Below are positions 52,848 through 60,831 of a stretch of DNA of 64,000 nucleotides, one piece after another (position 1 is the first letter of the stretch; the number at the start of each line of letters is the position of its first letter). A program made the position numbers and the translations under genes. The notes beneath the pieces were generated by a model, which was given only the letters and a program-made list of their open reading frames with translations, had not been told where the DNA came from and ran no database searches. This DNA comes from Leisingera sp. S132. GTDB lineage: Bacteria > Pseudomonadota > Alphaproteobacteria > Rhodobacterales > Rhodobacteraceae. The stretch is taken from NCBI RefSeq assembly GCF_025144465.1, contig NZ_CP083553.1:921001-985000 (forward strand). Reading direction: 5' to 3'.

Positions 52848-53625
52848 CGGGCCCTCCCTCCGCCGCCAGCGCGGCCAGAGCCGGGCGCAGCAATGTCAGC
52901 ATTTCTTCTGCCATGGCCTCTTCTTCTTCTGGCGTTGCCACCAGGTCGTTGCGGATTTCGATCATCACATTGGCCAGTCCGTGCGCCAGCCCGTGGATCT
53001 TCAAGGAATGGGTGACACCGTCAGCCGGCCCATAGGGTTCGTTGCGCTCGACCCGGCGGTGCGGCAGGGCGGGGGCTTGTGCCAGCATCGCGTCCGCCAG
53101 CCTGCTGTCGTCGTCATGCAGGATGCCGATCTCGACCGCGCGCTGCTTGCCGAAATAGACCGGTGTGAAGCTATGCATGGTGACCAGCACGGTCTGCAGC
53201 CCGGCTTCCATACGGGTCTTGATCACATCGGAAACGGTTGTGCAGAACGGTTCATAGACCGTTTCCACCCGTTCTAGGCGCTGATCCACGGTTAGATCCT
53301 TGTTGCCGGGCACCTCCACCAGCTCGGATTTCTCCGGCATGGCGCTGGCGGCTTCTGGCGGGCGGTTGCAGTCGTAGACCAGCCGCGACACGGTGCTGGC
53401 GACCAGCGGGGCATCCAGCGCCCTGCACATATGATGGGCGACGGAGCGCGCGCCCGGATCCCAGGCGGCATGGCTCAGCCGGTCCGCCTCGCGCAGGCCC
53501 AGCCCGTCATAACGGGCCGGAATGCTGCTGGAGGCATGCTCGCACAGCAGCAGGACCGGGCTGGTGCCGTTACGGTTCACCACCTCCACCGCATCCCTCT
53601 GAGTGTGAGAATCACTCTCGTGCAT
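52840..53625 (-). CDS. N-formylglutamate amidohydrolase-like enzyme
   Basis: A 261-aa zinc hydrolase of the HutG/FGase family. LLCEHASSSIPARYDGLG near residue 26, the SRLVYDCNRPPEA block near 79, VTMHSFTPVYFGK near 136, and a Glu in MIEIRNDL near 213 fit the family. Known members cleave amides of glutamate. No hut genes are near, so it may act on another gamma-substituted glutamate. The chosen ATG at 53625 has GGGAGG upstream. It is the first gene of the leftward TRAP and oxidation unit. Confidence 0.8.
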   Translation of the reverse strand: MHESDSHTQRDAVEVVNRNGTSPVLLLCEHASSSIPARYDGLGLREADRLSHAAWDPGARSVAHHMCRALDAPLVASTVSRLVYDCNRPPEAASAMPEKSELVEVPGNKDLTVDQRLERVETVYEPFCTTVSDVIKTRMEAGLQTVLVTMHSFTPVYFGKQRAVEIGILHDDDSRLADAMLAQAPALPHRRVERNEPYGPADGVTHSLKIHGLAHGLANVMIEIRNDLVATPEEEEAMAEEMLTLLRPALAALAAEGGPDA

Positions 53626-53644
53626 GTGCCGCCTCCCATTGAGT

Positions 53645-53691
53645 TGGAAAAATGTTTCCATGAAGAGATATTTGTGTCAATATCTTTTCAT
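53645..53691. promoter_or_regulatory. Nested dyads in the amidohydrolase-RpiR divergent promoter
   Basis: ATGAAGAGATATT (53660-53672) and AATATCTTTTCAT (53679-53691) are inverted arms of 13 bp with one mismatch around TGTGTC. TGGAAA/TTTCCA (53645-53660) abuts them. They lie between the divergent starts and are likely operators for the RpiR-type regulator. Confidence 0.55.
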
Positions 53692-53778
53692 GATCGGTTC
53701 CGGACAGGGATTCCTGAAACTTTCTTTTCAGGCCGGTTCCGGGGTAGAAAGTGTCTGTTCAAAAACAGGAATGTGCCG

Positions 53779-54651
53779 TTGTCGAAACCGCCCGCCACAG
53801 TTCGCGAGTTGATCCGCGAAAACTATTCCTCGCTGACCCAGTCCGAACGAAAGTTCGCCAACCTGCTGCTGGAGAATTACCCCGCGGCAGGTCTAGCCTC
53901 GATTACCATCGTGGCCGGCAATGCCGAGGTGTCCACGCCCACGGTGGCGCGGATGGTGCAGAAACTGGGGTTCAAAGGGTATCCGCAGTTTCATCAGGCC
54001 CTGCTGAAGGAGCTGGAGGCCAAGGTCTCCGGCCCCACCAAGAGGCGCGACAACTGGGCCACCGAGGCGCCGGAGGGCCACCTGCTGAACAGATTTGCAC
54101 AGGCTGTAACGGACAACCTGCAGCAGACGTTTTCCAACATCGACTCGGCCCAGTTCGACGCTGCTGTGCATCAGCTCGCCAATACCGAAGGGCGCCTTTA
54201 CGTGGTGGGCGGTCGCATTACCCGAGCGCTTGCGGACTACGCCTTTACCCATTTTCAGGCGATCCGGCAGCGGGTCACTCATATGACATCGTCCTCCGCC
54301 ACATGGCCGCATTACGTGCTGGATATGGTGGAGGGCGACACCCTCTTGATGTTTGATGTGCGCCGGTATGAGACCAACCTGCAAAGACTGGCTGAACTGG
54401 CCTCGGAGCGTGGCGTGAAGATCGTGCTGATCACCGACCAGTGGGCCAGCCCGATTGCCACGGTTGCCGAACACACCTTTAACTGCTGGGTCGAAATCCC
54501 ATCGGCCTGGGATTCCAACATTTCCACCATGATGCTGCTGGAAGCGATGATTGCCGCCACCCAGGAGGAGAGCTGGGACAAGACCAAGGACCGCTATGAC
54601 CGGCTGGATGAGCTGTTCGATATGACCCGGCTGTTCCGCAAGTTCTCCTGA
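53779..54651 (+). CDS. RpiR/MurR-family transcriptional regulator (first)
   Basis: A 290-aa protein with an N-terminal RpiR helix-turn-helix (LTQSERKFANLLLENYPAAGLASI, then STPTVARMVQKLGFKGYPQF, residues 17-65) and a C-terminal SIS domain (GRLYVVGGRITRALADYAF near 137 and LMFDVRRYETN near 190). Such regulators sense sugar phosphates or other anionic metabolites. No ATG fits the domain start; TTG at 53779 has AGGA eight bases upstream and is preferred over GTG at 53773. It is divergent from the amidohydrolase-TRAP unit and probably controls it. Confidence 0.85.
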   Translation: MSKPPATVRELIRENYSSLTQSERKFANLLLENYPAAGLASITIVAGNAEVSTPTVARMVQKLGFKGYPQFHQALLKELEAKVSGPTKRRDNWATEAPEGHLLNRFAQAVTDNLQQTFSNIDSAQFDAAVHQLANTEGRLYVVGGRITRALADYAFTHFQAIRQRVTHMTSSSATWPHYVLDMVEGDTLLMFDVRRYETNLQRLAELASERGVKIVLITDQWASPIATVAEHTFNCWVEIPSAWDSNISTMMLLEAMIAATQEESWDKTKDRYDRLDELFDMTRLFRKFS

Positions 54652-54655
54652 TCCG

Positions 54656-54680
54656 GTCAGGGTCCTCTGACCCTGTCAGC
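54656..54680 (+). terminator. Short hairpin after the RpiR gene
   Basis: CAGGGTC/GACCCTG arms around CTCT just after the RpiR stop, without a T-run. It is a weak terminator candidate. Confidence 0.35.
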
Positions 54681-54764
54681 TTCGCTTCATCCGCCGCATG
54701 GACATTGTCCGCCTGTTGCGCCTTACTGGAGGTAAGCCGGTTTCATTCAGGCAGGAGTATTCAC

Positions 54765-55109
54765 ATGCGTTTTTCAGGAATTCTGACAACTGCCGCCTTA
54801 GCAGCACTGGTTGCCGCGCCAGCAGCTGCCAATCCTCTCAGCCGTATTCTGGCAAAGTCCGGGCTGACACCGCAGGACACAAACATCATGCGGCAGGCGG
54901 AGCAAACCCTGCTGGCTGAGGTGCCGGGTGGCAAACGGGCGAAATGGGCCAATCCGGACAGTGGTGCGCACGGCGAGGTGCAGGTTGCGGGCAAGGAAGG
55001 CGACTGCGTTCTTTTGCAGCATCAGGCTTTTGTCAAAGACGACCAAACGCCAAAGCAGGCCCGCCGCAAGTTCTGCCCCTCTGAGGGCAAATGGCTGCTG
55101 TCCCAATAG
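54765..55109 (+). CDS. Secreted small protein, 17-kDa-antigen-like, unknown function
   Basis: A 114-aa protein with a clear signal peptide (MRFSGILTTAALAALVAAPAAANP). The mature part has KWANPDSGAHGEVQV, a W-NP-SG-x-G pattern like the short surface-antigen-like family seen in Rhodobacteraceae, and two cysteines (DCVLL and FCPSE) that may form a disulfide. AGGAG precedes the ATG. It lies 45 bases before ridA and may share its promoter. No function can be given. Confidence 0.65.
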   Translation: MRFSGILTTAALAALVAAPAAANPLSRILAKSGLTPQDTNIMRQAEQTLLAEVPGGKRAKWANPDSGAHGEVQVAGKEGDCVLLQHQAFVKDDQTPKQARRKFCPSEGKWLLSQ

Positions 55110-55153
55110 GTGCGACAGCTGACGTTCAGCAACAGTTTTTGCAAGGATAAGAG

Positions 55154-55504
55154 ATGTCTGAAATTACCCGCAGCCACACCACTCAGCGTATGAGCCAGAT
55201 CGTGACGCATGGCGATACTGTTTATCTGGCAGGGCAGGTGGGAACTGCAGGCGCCAGCGTGGCGCAGCAGACACAGGACTGCCTAGACAAGATCGACGCA
55301 CTGCTGGCAGAGGCGGGCAGCGACAAGACCCGCATCCTGCAGACGGTTATCTGGCTGGCCGATATGAAGGATTTTGCCGAAATGAATGCGGTCTGGGATG
55401 CCTGGGTGCCAGAGGGGCATGCGCCAGCGCGCGCCTGCGGTGAAGCGAAACTGGCGCGCGAGGATTTCCTGGTTGAACTGATCGTAACCGCGGCCAAAGC
55501 CTGA
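55154..55504 (+). CDS. RidA-family enamine/imine deaminase
   Basis: A 116-aa protein of the YjgF/YER057c/UK114 family. VYLAGQVGT near residue 24, [33 protein letters not shown] near 74-106 with the substrate-binding Arg, and the closing Glu region are present. RidA hydrolyses reactive 2-aminoacrylate and other imines from PLP enzymes. It sits convergent to a PLP aminotransferase gene, which may be the source of such imines. Confidence 0.9.
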   Translation: MSEITRSHTTQRMSQIVTHGDTVYLAGQVGTAGASVAQQTQDCLDKIDALLAEAGSDKTRILQTVIWLADMKDFAEMNAVWDAWVPEGHAPARACGEAKLAREDFLVELIVTAAKA

Positions 55505-55525
55505 GTCAGCCTTGGCTGGTATGGG

Positions 55526-55553
55526 AAAGGCGGGCAGGCAGCCCGCCTTTTTC
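55526..55553. terminator. Bidirectional terminator between ridA and the aminotransferase gene
   Basis: Perfect 10-bp arms (55526-55535, 55541-55550) around AGGCA, with an A-run on the left arm and a T-run on the right, so it can end transcripts from both converging genes. Confidence 0.8.
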
Positions 55554-55560
55554 CTGACAT

Positions 55561-56835
55561 TTAGTCCAGAGCCGCGGCAGCCTTCCTGATGGCCGCTTCG
55601 GTCTGTTCCAGATCCTCGTCTGTCAACGCCAGGCTGGGGTAGGTCTTACCTGGCGATTTGAAAATGCCTTCCTGGCGCAGCACCTCATTATAGCGCTTGG
55701 TGCGTTCAGCGTTTCCGGCCTGGGTGTCCCGGTAATCGCGCACTTTGGCATCTGTGAAGACGACTTCGAACAGCGCAGGTTCGCCGACGATCTGAAACGG
55801 CACTCCGGCCTCTTCCAGCGCGGCGCTTGTCATCTGCATCAGCCTCTGACCGGTGCTGTTCAAATGGTCATAGGCGCCCTCGCGGCGCAGAACTTCCATG
55901 GTTTTCAGGCCCGCAACTGCCGCCACCGGGTTGCCTGACAGCGTGCCAAGTTGCATCAGCCAGCCTTCGGCGCCCACTTCTGCCTTGTCGAAATGCCGCA
56001 TGATGCCGGCGCGTCCCACAATGGCGGCCAGCGGGAAGCCGCCGCCGATCACTTTGCCAAGCGTCGCCAGATCCGGTGTCACTCCATAAAGCTCCTGACC
56101 GCCGCCATAGGTGGAGCGGAAACCGGTGACCACTTCGTCAAAGATCAACAGGCTTCCGTGCTTTTGTGTTTCCTCGCGCAAGAGCTGCAGGAAGCCGGGC
56201 AGCGGCGGCACGATACGCTGCAAAGGCTCGGCGATGATGGCCGCGATCTCGTGCCCATGCTCCGCCATCAGCTGCTTGATGTATTCGAAGTCATTGAACG
56301 GCGCGACCAGCACCTCTGCTGCGACGGACGGCGGGATGCCGGCGCTGTCCGGAATGGCCTGCGGGAAGTTCACCCGCCGGACAGGGGCCAGGCTCATCTG
56401 CGCCTCGGCCGACATGCCATGGTAGCCGCCCTCGAACTTGACGATCTTGGTGCGTCCGGTGAAGGCACGGGCCAGCCGGATTGCATACATGTCCGCCTCA
56501 CCGCCGGTGGAGACATAGCGCAGCTGCTCGGCGCAAGGAACGGCACGGCAGATCTCCTCTGCCAGTTCAATGCCGCGGGCGTTGCCGGCAAAGAAGGTCA
56601 TGCCTTTCGGCAGCTGCTCCAAAACTGCTTCCATTACCTCGGGGTGGCCGTGGCCCAGCATCATCGGACCGGAGCCAATCAGGTAGTCGATGTACTCCTT
56701 GCCGTCTTCGTCCCAAACACGCGAGCCCTTGCCTTCACGGATGATGATGCCGGGGTCGAAGTTGCCGAAGCCGCCAGCGGGCAGCACTTCGCGGGCGCGT
56801 TGGATCCATTCGGCCTGGGTGCGGATCTTTTCCAT
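55561..56835 (-). CDS. Class III aminotransferase, glutamate-1-semialdehyde-aminomutase-like
   Basis: A 424-aa PLP enzyme. YVSTGGEADMYAIRLARAFTGR near residue 106 (PLP phosphate contact), KFEGGYHGMSAEAQMS near 132, LLIFDEVVTGFR near 230 and LGKVIGGGFPLAAIVGR near 259 with the Schiff-base lysine are present. Fold and length resemble GSA aminomutase, but hemL is usually elsewhere and the context is catabolic, so a beta-, gamma- or N-methylated amino acid is more likely. It starts the leftward part of the second module's aminotransferase unit, 64 bases after the enolase-type gene. Confidence 0.85.
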   Translation of the reverse strand: MEKIRTQAEWIQRAREVLPAGGFGNFDPGIIIREGKGSRVWDEDGKEYIDYLIGSGPMMLGHGHPEVMEAVLEQLPKGMTFFAGNARGIELAEEICRAVPCAEQLRYVSTGGEADMYAIRLARAFTGRTKIVKFEGGYHGMSAEAQMSLAPVRRVNFPQAIPDSAGIPPSVAAEVLVAPFNDFEYIKQLMAEHGHEIAAIIAEPLQRIVPPLPGFLQLLREETQKHGSLLIFDEVVTGFRSTYGGGQELYGVTPDLATLGKVIGGGFPLAAIVGRAGIMRHFDKAEVGAEGWLMQLGTLSGNPVAAVAGLKTMEVLRREGAYDHLNSTGQRLMQMTSAALEEAGVPFQIVGEPALFEVVFTDAKVRDYRDTQAGNAERTKRYNEVLRQEGIFKSPGKTYPSLALTDEDLEQTEAAIRKAAAALD

Positions 56836-56899
56836 GTTCTCGTTTCCTGTCGGGGCTGGGTTGCCCTAGTTGGAATTTTTTTGACCAAAAAGTCAAAAA

Positions 56900-58003
56900 C
56901 TATTCGATCACAGCTGCGGGAGCGCCCAGAGCCTCCCGGTCAGGACGGACGCCAAGGCCTCGACCTTGGGGCGGCGCAATGCGGCCATTGCGGCGTTCCG
57001 GCCCAGTTGGGTCCAGCCGGGGGCTAACATAAGAAGACAGGTCGCAGACATTCATCAACCGCAGCGGATCGGTGGCAGCCCCCAGATGCAGCAGTGCCGC
57101 TGTGGTGATGTCAGAGCCCCAGGTATCTTCGATGCACATCTTGGCGCCGAGATGCAGGCAAAGATCCCGTGCCCGGCGAGAGGCCGACAGGCCGCCAAAC
57201 TTGGATAGTTTGATTGCCACCGCATCTATCACCCCTGCCGCATGGCCTGCCAGCAGCGATGCTGTGTCATGTGCGTTTTCATCCAGCTTCATCGGCAGAG
57301 AGCAGGCGGCGCGCACCCGCGCGCAGTCCTCGATGGTGGCGCAGGGCTGTTCCAGCATGACGTCCAAGCCCGCCACAGCCCGGCCCACGCGCGAAGCATC
57401 CAGCGATGTGGCACCGCAGTTCCAGTCGCCATAGACCAGCGGTCCGCTCCCGACCGCCTCCCACACCATCCGCAGCCGGGCCACGTCGGCCTGCCAATCC
57501 TTGTCGGCACCAAGCTTCACCTGGAACTGGGTGATGCCGGTCTCCTGTGCCTCGCGCGCGATACGGGCCATTTCCTCAGGTGCGATACAGGTGATCGAAT
57601 GATACAGCGGCATATCCGCCTGCCGTTGCCCGCCAAGCAACGCGTGCAGCGGCAAGTTCGCGGCCTGTGCGGTCAGGTCCCACAATGCAATGTCAATTGC
57701 GGACTTGGCGTATGAGTGCCCCTGCAGCCAGGCGCCCAGCCTGGCCATCACGGCTTCGGGACCAATCGGATATGCGCCGAGCAGCACCGGGGCCATCTCT
57801 TCAACCGCAGGCCCGACACCGCGGGCATAAGCGGGCAGGTAATGCGGGATCGGGCAAACCTCGCCCCAGCCGGTGAGCCCGGAATCGGTGTCCAGCGCCA
57901 GCACCACGCTTTCGACGGTGGCGCAGGCCTTGCCTTCGGCCATGTAGTAGGGCGTGTGGCTGGTCAGCGGCACATGCCACAGGGATATCCGGGTGATCTT
58001 CAT
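56900..58003 (-). CDS. Enolase-superfamily enzyme (muconate-lactonizing/mandelate-racemase type)
   Basis: A 367-aa enzyme with an alpha+beta capping domain (residues 1-120) and a TIM barrel. Barrel-end residues are visible: FQVKLG near 163 (second-strand Lys), metal ligands Asp in YGDWNCG near 192, Glu in LEQPCA near 219 and Glu in LDENAHD near 243, and the other catalytic Lys in IKLSKFGG near 266. Two opposed lysines suit proton transfer as in racemases, epimerases or hydroxyproline dehydratases (cis-3-hydroxyproline dehydratase, hydroxyproline-betaine epimerase). The gene lies beside betaine-type demethylases, so a cyclic or N-methylated amino acid is a plausible substrate. Confidence 0.8.
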   Translation of the reverse strand: MKITRISLWHVPLTSHTPYYMAEGKACATVESVVLALDTDSGLTGWGEVCPIPHYLPAYARGVGPAVEEMAPVLLGAYPIGPEAVMARLGAWLQGHSYAKSAIDIALWDLTAQAANLPLHALLGGQRQADMPLYHSITCIAPEEMARIAREAQETGITQFQVKLGADKDWQADVARLRMVWEAVGSGPLVYGDWNCGATSLDASRVGRAVAGLDVMLEQPCATIEDCARVRAACSLPMKLDENAHDTASLLAGHAAGVIDAVAIKLSKFGGLSASRRARDLCLHLGAKMCIEDTWGSDITTAALLHLGAATDPLRLMNVCDLSSYVSPRLDPTGPERRNGRIAPPQGRGLGVRPDREALGAPAAVIE

Positions 58004-58170
58004 GAGCGCGCTCCCAAATCGTATTTCTTCAACACATCGACCCCGCGCCAGAAAGCTGCCGCCAGCAGCGGCCCGGGCTGCGGCACCGGCCAGTCCTCGT
58101 GCCATTCGTATTTGTCCAGCCCCCTGTGGCTGGTCAGCTCCATCGCCTTCATGGTTTCGGGCAGGGTCAT
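58000..58170 (-). pseudogene. Remnant of a zinc-type alcohol dehydrogenase gene
   Basis: A 56-codon open frame. Residues 7-34 (MKAMELTSHRGLDKYEWHED and on to WPVPQPGP) match the N-terminus of zinc-dependent medium-chain dehydrogenases, but the rest of that protein is missing and the frame runs into LLAAAFWRGVDVLKKYDLGARS. Its TGA overlaps the ATG of the enolase-type gene. It looks like an internal deletion that left both ends of a gene, or one end joined to unrelated sequence. It probably makes no enzyme. Confidence 0.55.
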
Positions 58171-58198
58171 TGTTTGCGTATTCCTTTGGCTGCGGGGA

Positions 58199-58261
58199 AG
58201 GGGGGGGGCGCCGCCGCCCCCCCGCCTTTGGCTCCCCCCGCAGTATTTTTGGAAAGATGTA
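58199..58261. repeat. G/C-rich repeat of the CTTTCCnAAAATACT type, copy 2
   Basis: The inverted form of the 48.1-kb repeat: AGTATTTTTGGAAAGATG at the right end, next to runs of seven to nine G or C residues. It lies downstream of the FAD/GcvT gene on the minus strand. The homopolymer runs may slip during replication. Confidence 0.65.
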
Positions 58262-58281
58262 TGGTGGAGCCGGGTTCTGTT

Positions 58282-60741
58282 TTATTCTGCCGGGGTGAGC
58301 GCGGCGCCGGTGCGGGGCAGCAGGCTTTCGGGGTCGTAGGCGGGCGCGCCCAAAATCCGGCCTTTGCGCGGCTTGCCCGCAATCACCGCCTCGATCTCCG
58401 TGCCCGGCACATTTGCGTGCGGTTTCACGTAGGCAAAGGCCAGGATCTTGCCGACGGTATGGCCATAGGCAACTGATGCGGTAGAGCCCACGACCTGGCC
58501 GTCCAGCAGGATGGCCTCGCCGCCGTGGCCGTCCTCAATGCCGTCCGGCTCGATCTGCAGATAGGCGCAGACCCAGGGCTTATCAGCATCGTTCAGCGTC
58601 TTGTCCTTGCCCAGATACTCCTTGTCGGTGCGGGCAAAGCGCAGCAGGTCCGCTTTGGCCAGGGTCACCTCGTTGGTAAGCTCGCCTGCGCCCTTGAAAC
58701 CCTTTTCCATCCGCATCGCGTTCATTGCAAAGGAGCCGTAGTCGGCAATGCCATGTTCTTCGCCAGCGGCGCAGAGCGCGTCATAGACCGCAAGGGTGCT
58801 GGTGCGGGGGATGTGCAGTTCCCAGCCAAGCTCCCCCGCATAGGACATGCGGAAGGCCCAGAGCCTGTGGCCTGCGACCGTTATCTGCTGCGCGGTCAGC
58901 CATTTGAAGCCGGCATTGCTCAGATCCGCATCGGTGCAGGCGGCCAGGACCTCGCGGGCTTTCGGGCCATTTAGAGCAAGGGCCGCCCAATCGGTGGAGT
59001 GGGTTTTGATCTCCAGTTCCTCGCCCGCGAGGTTCTGAGCCAGGTGGTCCAGCAAGCGCTGTTCGAAGAAGGCGGCGCAGACCAAATAGAAGCTGTCCTC
59101 GGCCAGTTTCACCACGGTGGTTTCCAGCTCGATCCGGCCGCGGCGGTTCAGCATGTGGGTCAGGGCAATGCCGCCAACCTGCCGGGGCAGGCGGTTGGCG
59201 GTCAGCCGGTCCAGCAAGCCCGCCGCACCGGGGCCCGAAACCTCGACCTTGGTAAAGGCGGAGATGTCCATGATGCCGGCGCGTTCGCGCACGGCCTTCA
59301 CTTCCAGCCCGACCATGTCATGAACTTCATTGCGGCGGAAGGAGTAGTGGTCCTGCTGCGCGACGCCGTTTTTGGCAAACCAGCGCGGGCGCTCGTGGCC
59401 ATAAACCTCCTCATAAACCGCGCCTTTTTCCTTCAGCTGTTCATATAGCGGCGAGGGCTTGATCGGACGGCCCGCCAGGCGGTTGAAATGCGGGAAAGGG
59501 ATCTCGTGGCGCAGCTTGTAATCCTCATGCGCCTTAGTCACTTGCCAGTCCTTGGTGGCATAGGCGCCGAAGCGGCGCGGGTCGTATTCGCGCATGGAGA
59601 TGTCAGCCGCGCCATGCACCATCCAGCGCGCCAGCTCGCGGGTCAGGCCCGGGCCCCAGCCGATGCCGATCTGAGTGCCGCAGCAGCACCAGTAGTTCCA
59701 AACGCCCGGTGCGGGACCGATGAGCGGGTTTCCGTCCGGCGGATGCGAGATCGCGCCATGCACTTCGCGCTGGATGCCGAGCTCAGCAAAAATCGGCATC
59801 CGGTTCAGGCTCTCCTCCAGCCACGGCATCACCCGGTCGTAGTCGGCACCAAACAGCCAGTTCTCGTATTCCCAGGGGCAATGGTCGTGCCAGACAGAGT
59901 TGGAGCCTTCCTTTTCGTAAATGCCGATCAGCCCGCGCTTCTGTTCCATGCGGATGTAGCCCGAGACCTTCTTGTCGTCGCGGATGACGGGGAGTTCCTT
60001 GTCCAGCGCCTCGAACTCCGGCACCGGCTCGGTCACGAAGTAATGGTGGGTCATTGAGGTCATCGGCAGCAGCAAACCGGACCATTCCCCCATCTGGCGG
60101 GCATATGTGCCGCCGGCGTTCACCACATGCTCGCAGCGGATAGTGCCCCTTTCCGTTTCCACGATCCACTCGCCGCTCGCGGCCTGGGTGATGTTGGTGG
60201 CACGGCACTGGCGGATGATGCGCGCGCCCAGCTGGCGGGCGCCTGCGGCCATGGCCATCGTGACGTTAGTCGGATCCACGTGGCCGTCATCGGGGGTGTA
60301 GAGCGCACCCAGAACTCCTTCGAGGTTATAGAAGGGATGCAGCCCGGCGACCTTTTCCGTGCCGGCTAGCTCGATGTTGAAACCAAGGCTGCGCCCGACG
60401 GACAAGGTATGGCGCAGCCAGTCCATCTCATCCTCGGTATAGGCCAAGCGGAACGAGCCGCAGCCGTGCCAGGTCACCGCCTGGCCGGTCTCTTCCTCCA
60501 GCTTTCCTGAGTACAGGCCGATGTTGTAGTCGACGCATTTGCCGAGGCCAAAGGAACTGGTGGAGTGGGTGATCTGTCCCGCCGCGTGCCAGGTTGAGCC
60601 GGATGTCAGTTCGGCTTTTTCCAGCAGCACGACCTCCGGGCCCCAGCCCTCATGCGCCAGGTGATAAGCCAGGCCCACCCCCATAACACCGCCGCCCACG
60701 ATGACCACACGGGCCTGTGCCGGGATTACTTTGTCGGCCAT
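58282..60741 (-). CDS. Dimethylglycine/sarcosine dehydrogenase-like FAD and GcvT fusion protein
   Basis: An 819-aa two-part enzyme. The N-terminal half is a DAO-type flavin domain with VVIVGGGVMGVGLAYHL near residue 13 and SGSTWHAAGQ near 47, whose His is the usual covalent flavin site. From about residue 420 comes the GcvT folate domain (RAGIMDISAFTKVEVSGPGA near 500 and LGWELHIP near 655). Such proteins oxidatively remove N-methyl groups and hand formaldehyde to tetrahydrofolate. ATG at 60741 has AGGA upstream. It is divergent from an RpiR regulator and opposite a Rieske oxygenase, which together suggest stepwise demethylation of a methylated amine. Confidence 0.88.
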   Translation of the reverse strand: MADKVIPAQARVVIVGGGVMGVGLAYHLAHEGWGPEVVLLEKAELTSGSTWHAAGQITHSTSSFGLGKCVDYNIGLYSGKLEEETGQAVTWHGCGSFRLAYTEDEMDWLRHTLSVGRSLGFNIELAGTEKVAGLHPFYNLEGVLGALYTPDDGHVDPTNVTMAMAAGARQLGARIIRQCRATNITQAASGEWIVETERGTIRCEHVVNAGGTYARQMGEWSGLLLPMTSMTHHYFVTEPVPEFEALDKELPVIRDDKKVSGYIRMEQKRGLIGIYEKEGSNSVWHDHCPWEYENWLFGADYDRVMPWLEESLNRMPIFAELGIQREVHGAISHPPDGNPLIGPAPGVWNYWCCCGTQIGIGWGPGLTRELARWMVHGAADISMREYDPRRFGAYATKDWQVTKAHEDYKLRHEIPFPHFNRLAGRPIKPSPLYEQLKEKGAVYEEVYGHERPRWFAKNGVAQQDHYSFRRNEVHDMVGLEVKAVRERAGIMDISAFTKVEVSGPGAAGLLDRLTANRLPRQVGGIALTHMLNRRGRIELETTVVKLAEDSFYLVCAAFFEQRLLDHLAQNLAGEELEIKTHSTDWAALALNGPKAREVLAACTDADLSNAGFKWLTAQQITVAGHRLWAFRMSYAGELGWELHIPRTSTLAVYDALCAAGEEHGIADYGSFAMNAMRMEKGFKGAGELTNEVTLAKADLLRFARTDKEYLGKDKTLNDADKPWVCAYLQIEPDGIEDGHGGEAILLDGQVVGSTASVAYGHTVGKILAFAYVKPHANVPGTEIEAVIAGKPRKGRILGAPAYDPESLLPRTGAALTPAE

Positions 60742-60790
60742 TTCACCGTTCCTGATTGCAATACGCTTTTCTGCTCGACAGGCTAATTCC

Positions 60791-60831
60791 ATATTTGTAC
60801 CATCGTCAATCATGAATGGCACAAATGTATC
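60791..60831. promoter_or_regulatory. Inverted repeat over the second RpiR gene start
   Basis: ATTTGTACCAT at about 60793-60803 and ATGGCACAAAT at 60815-60825 are inverted arms with one mismatch and an 11-base spacer. They cover the start codon of the regulator and the promoter of the divergent FAD/GcvT gene, so the regulator could repress both. Confidence 0.55.
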
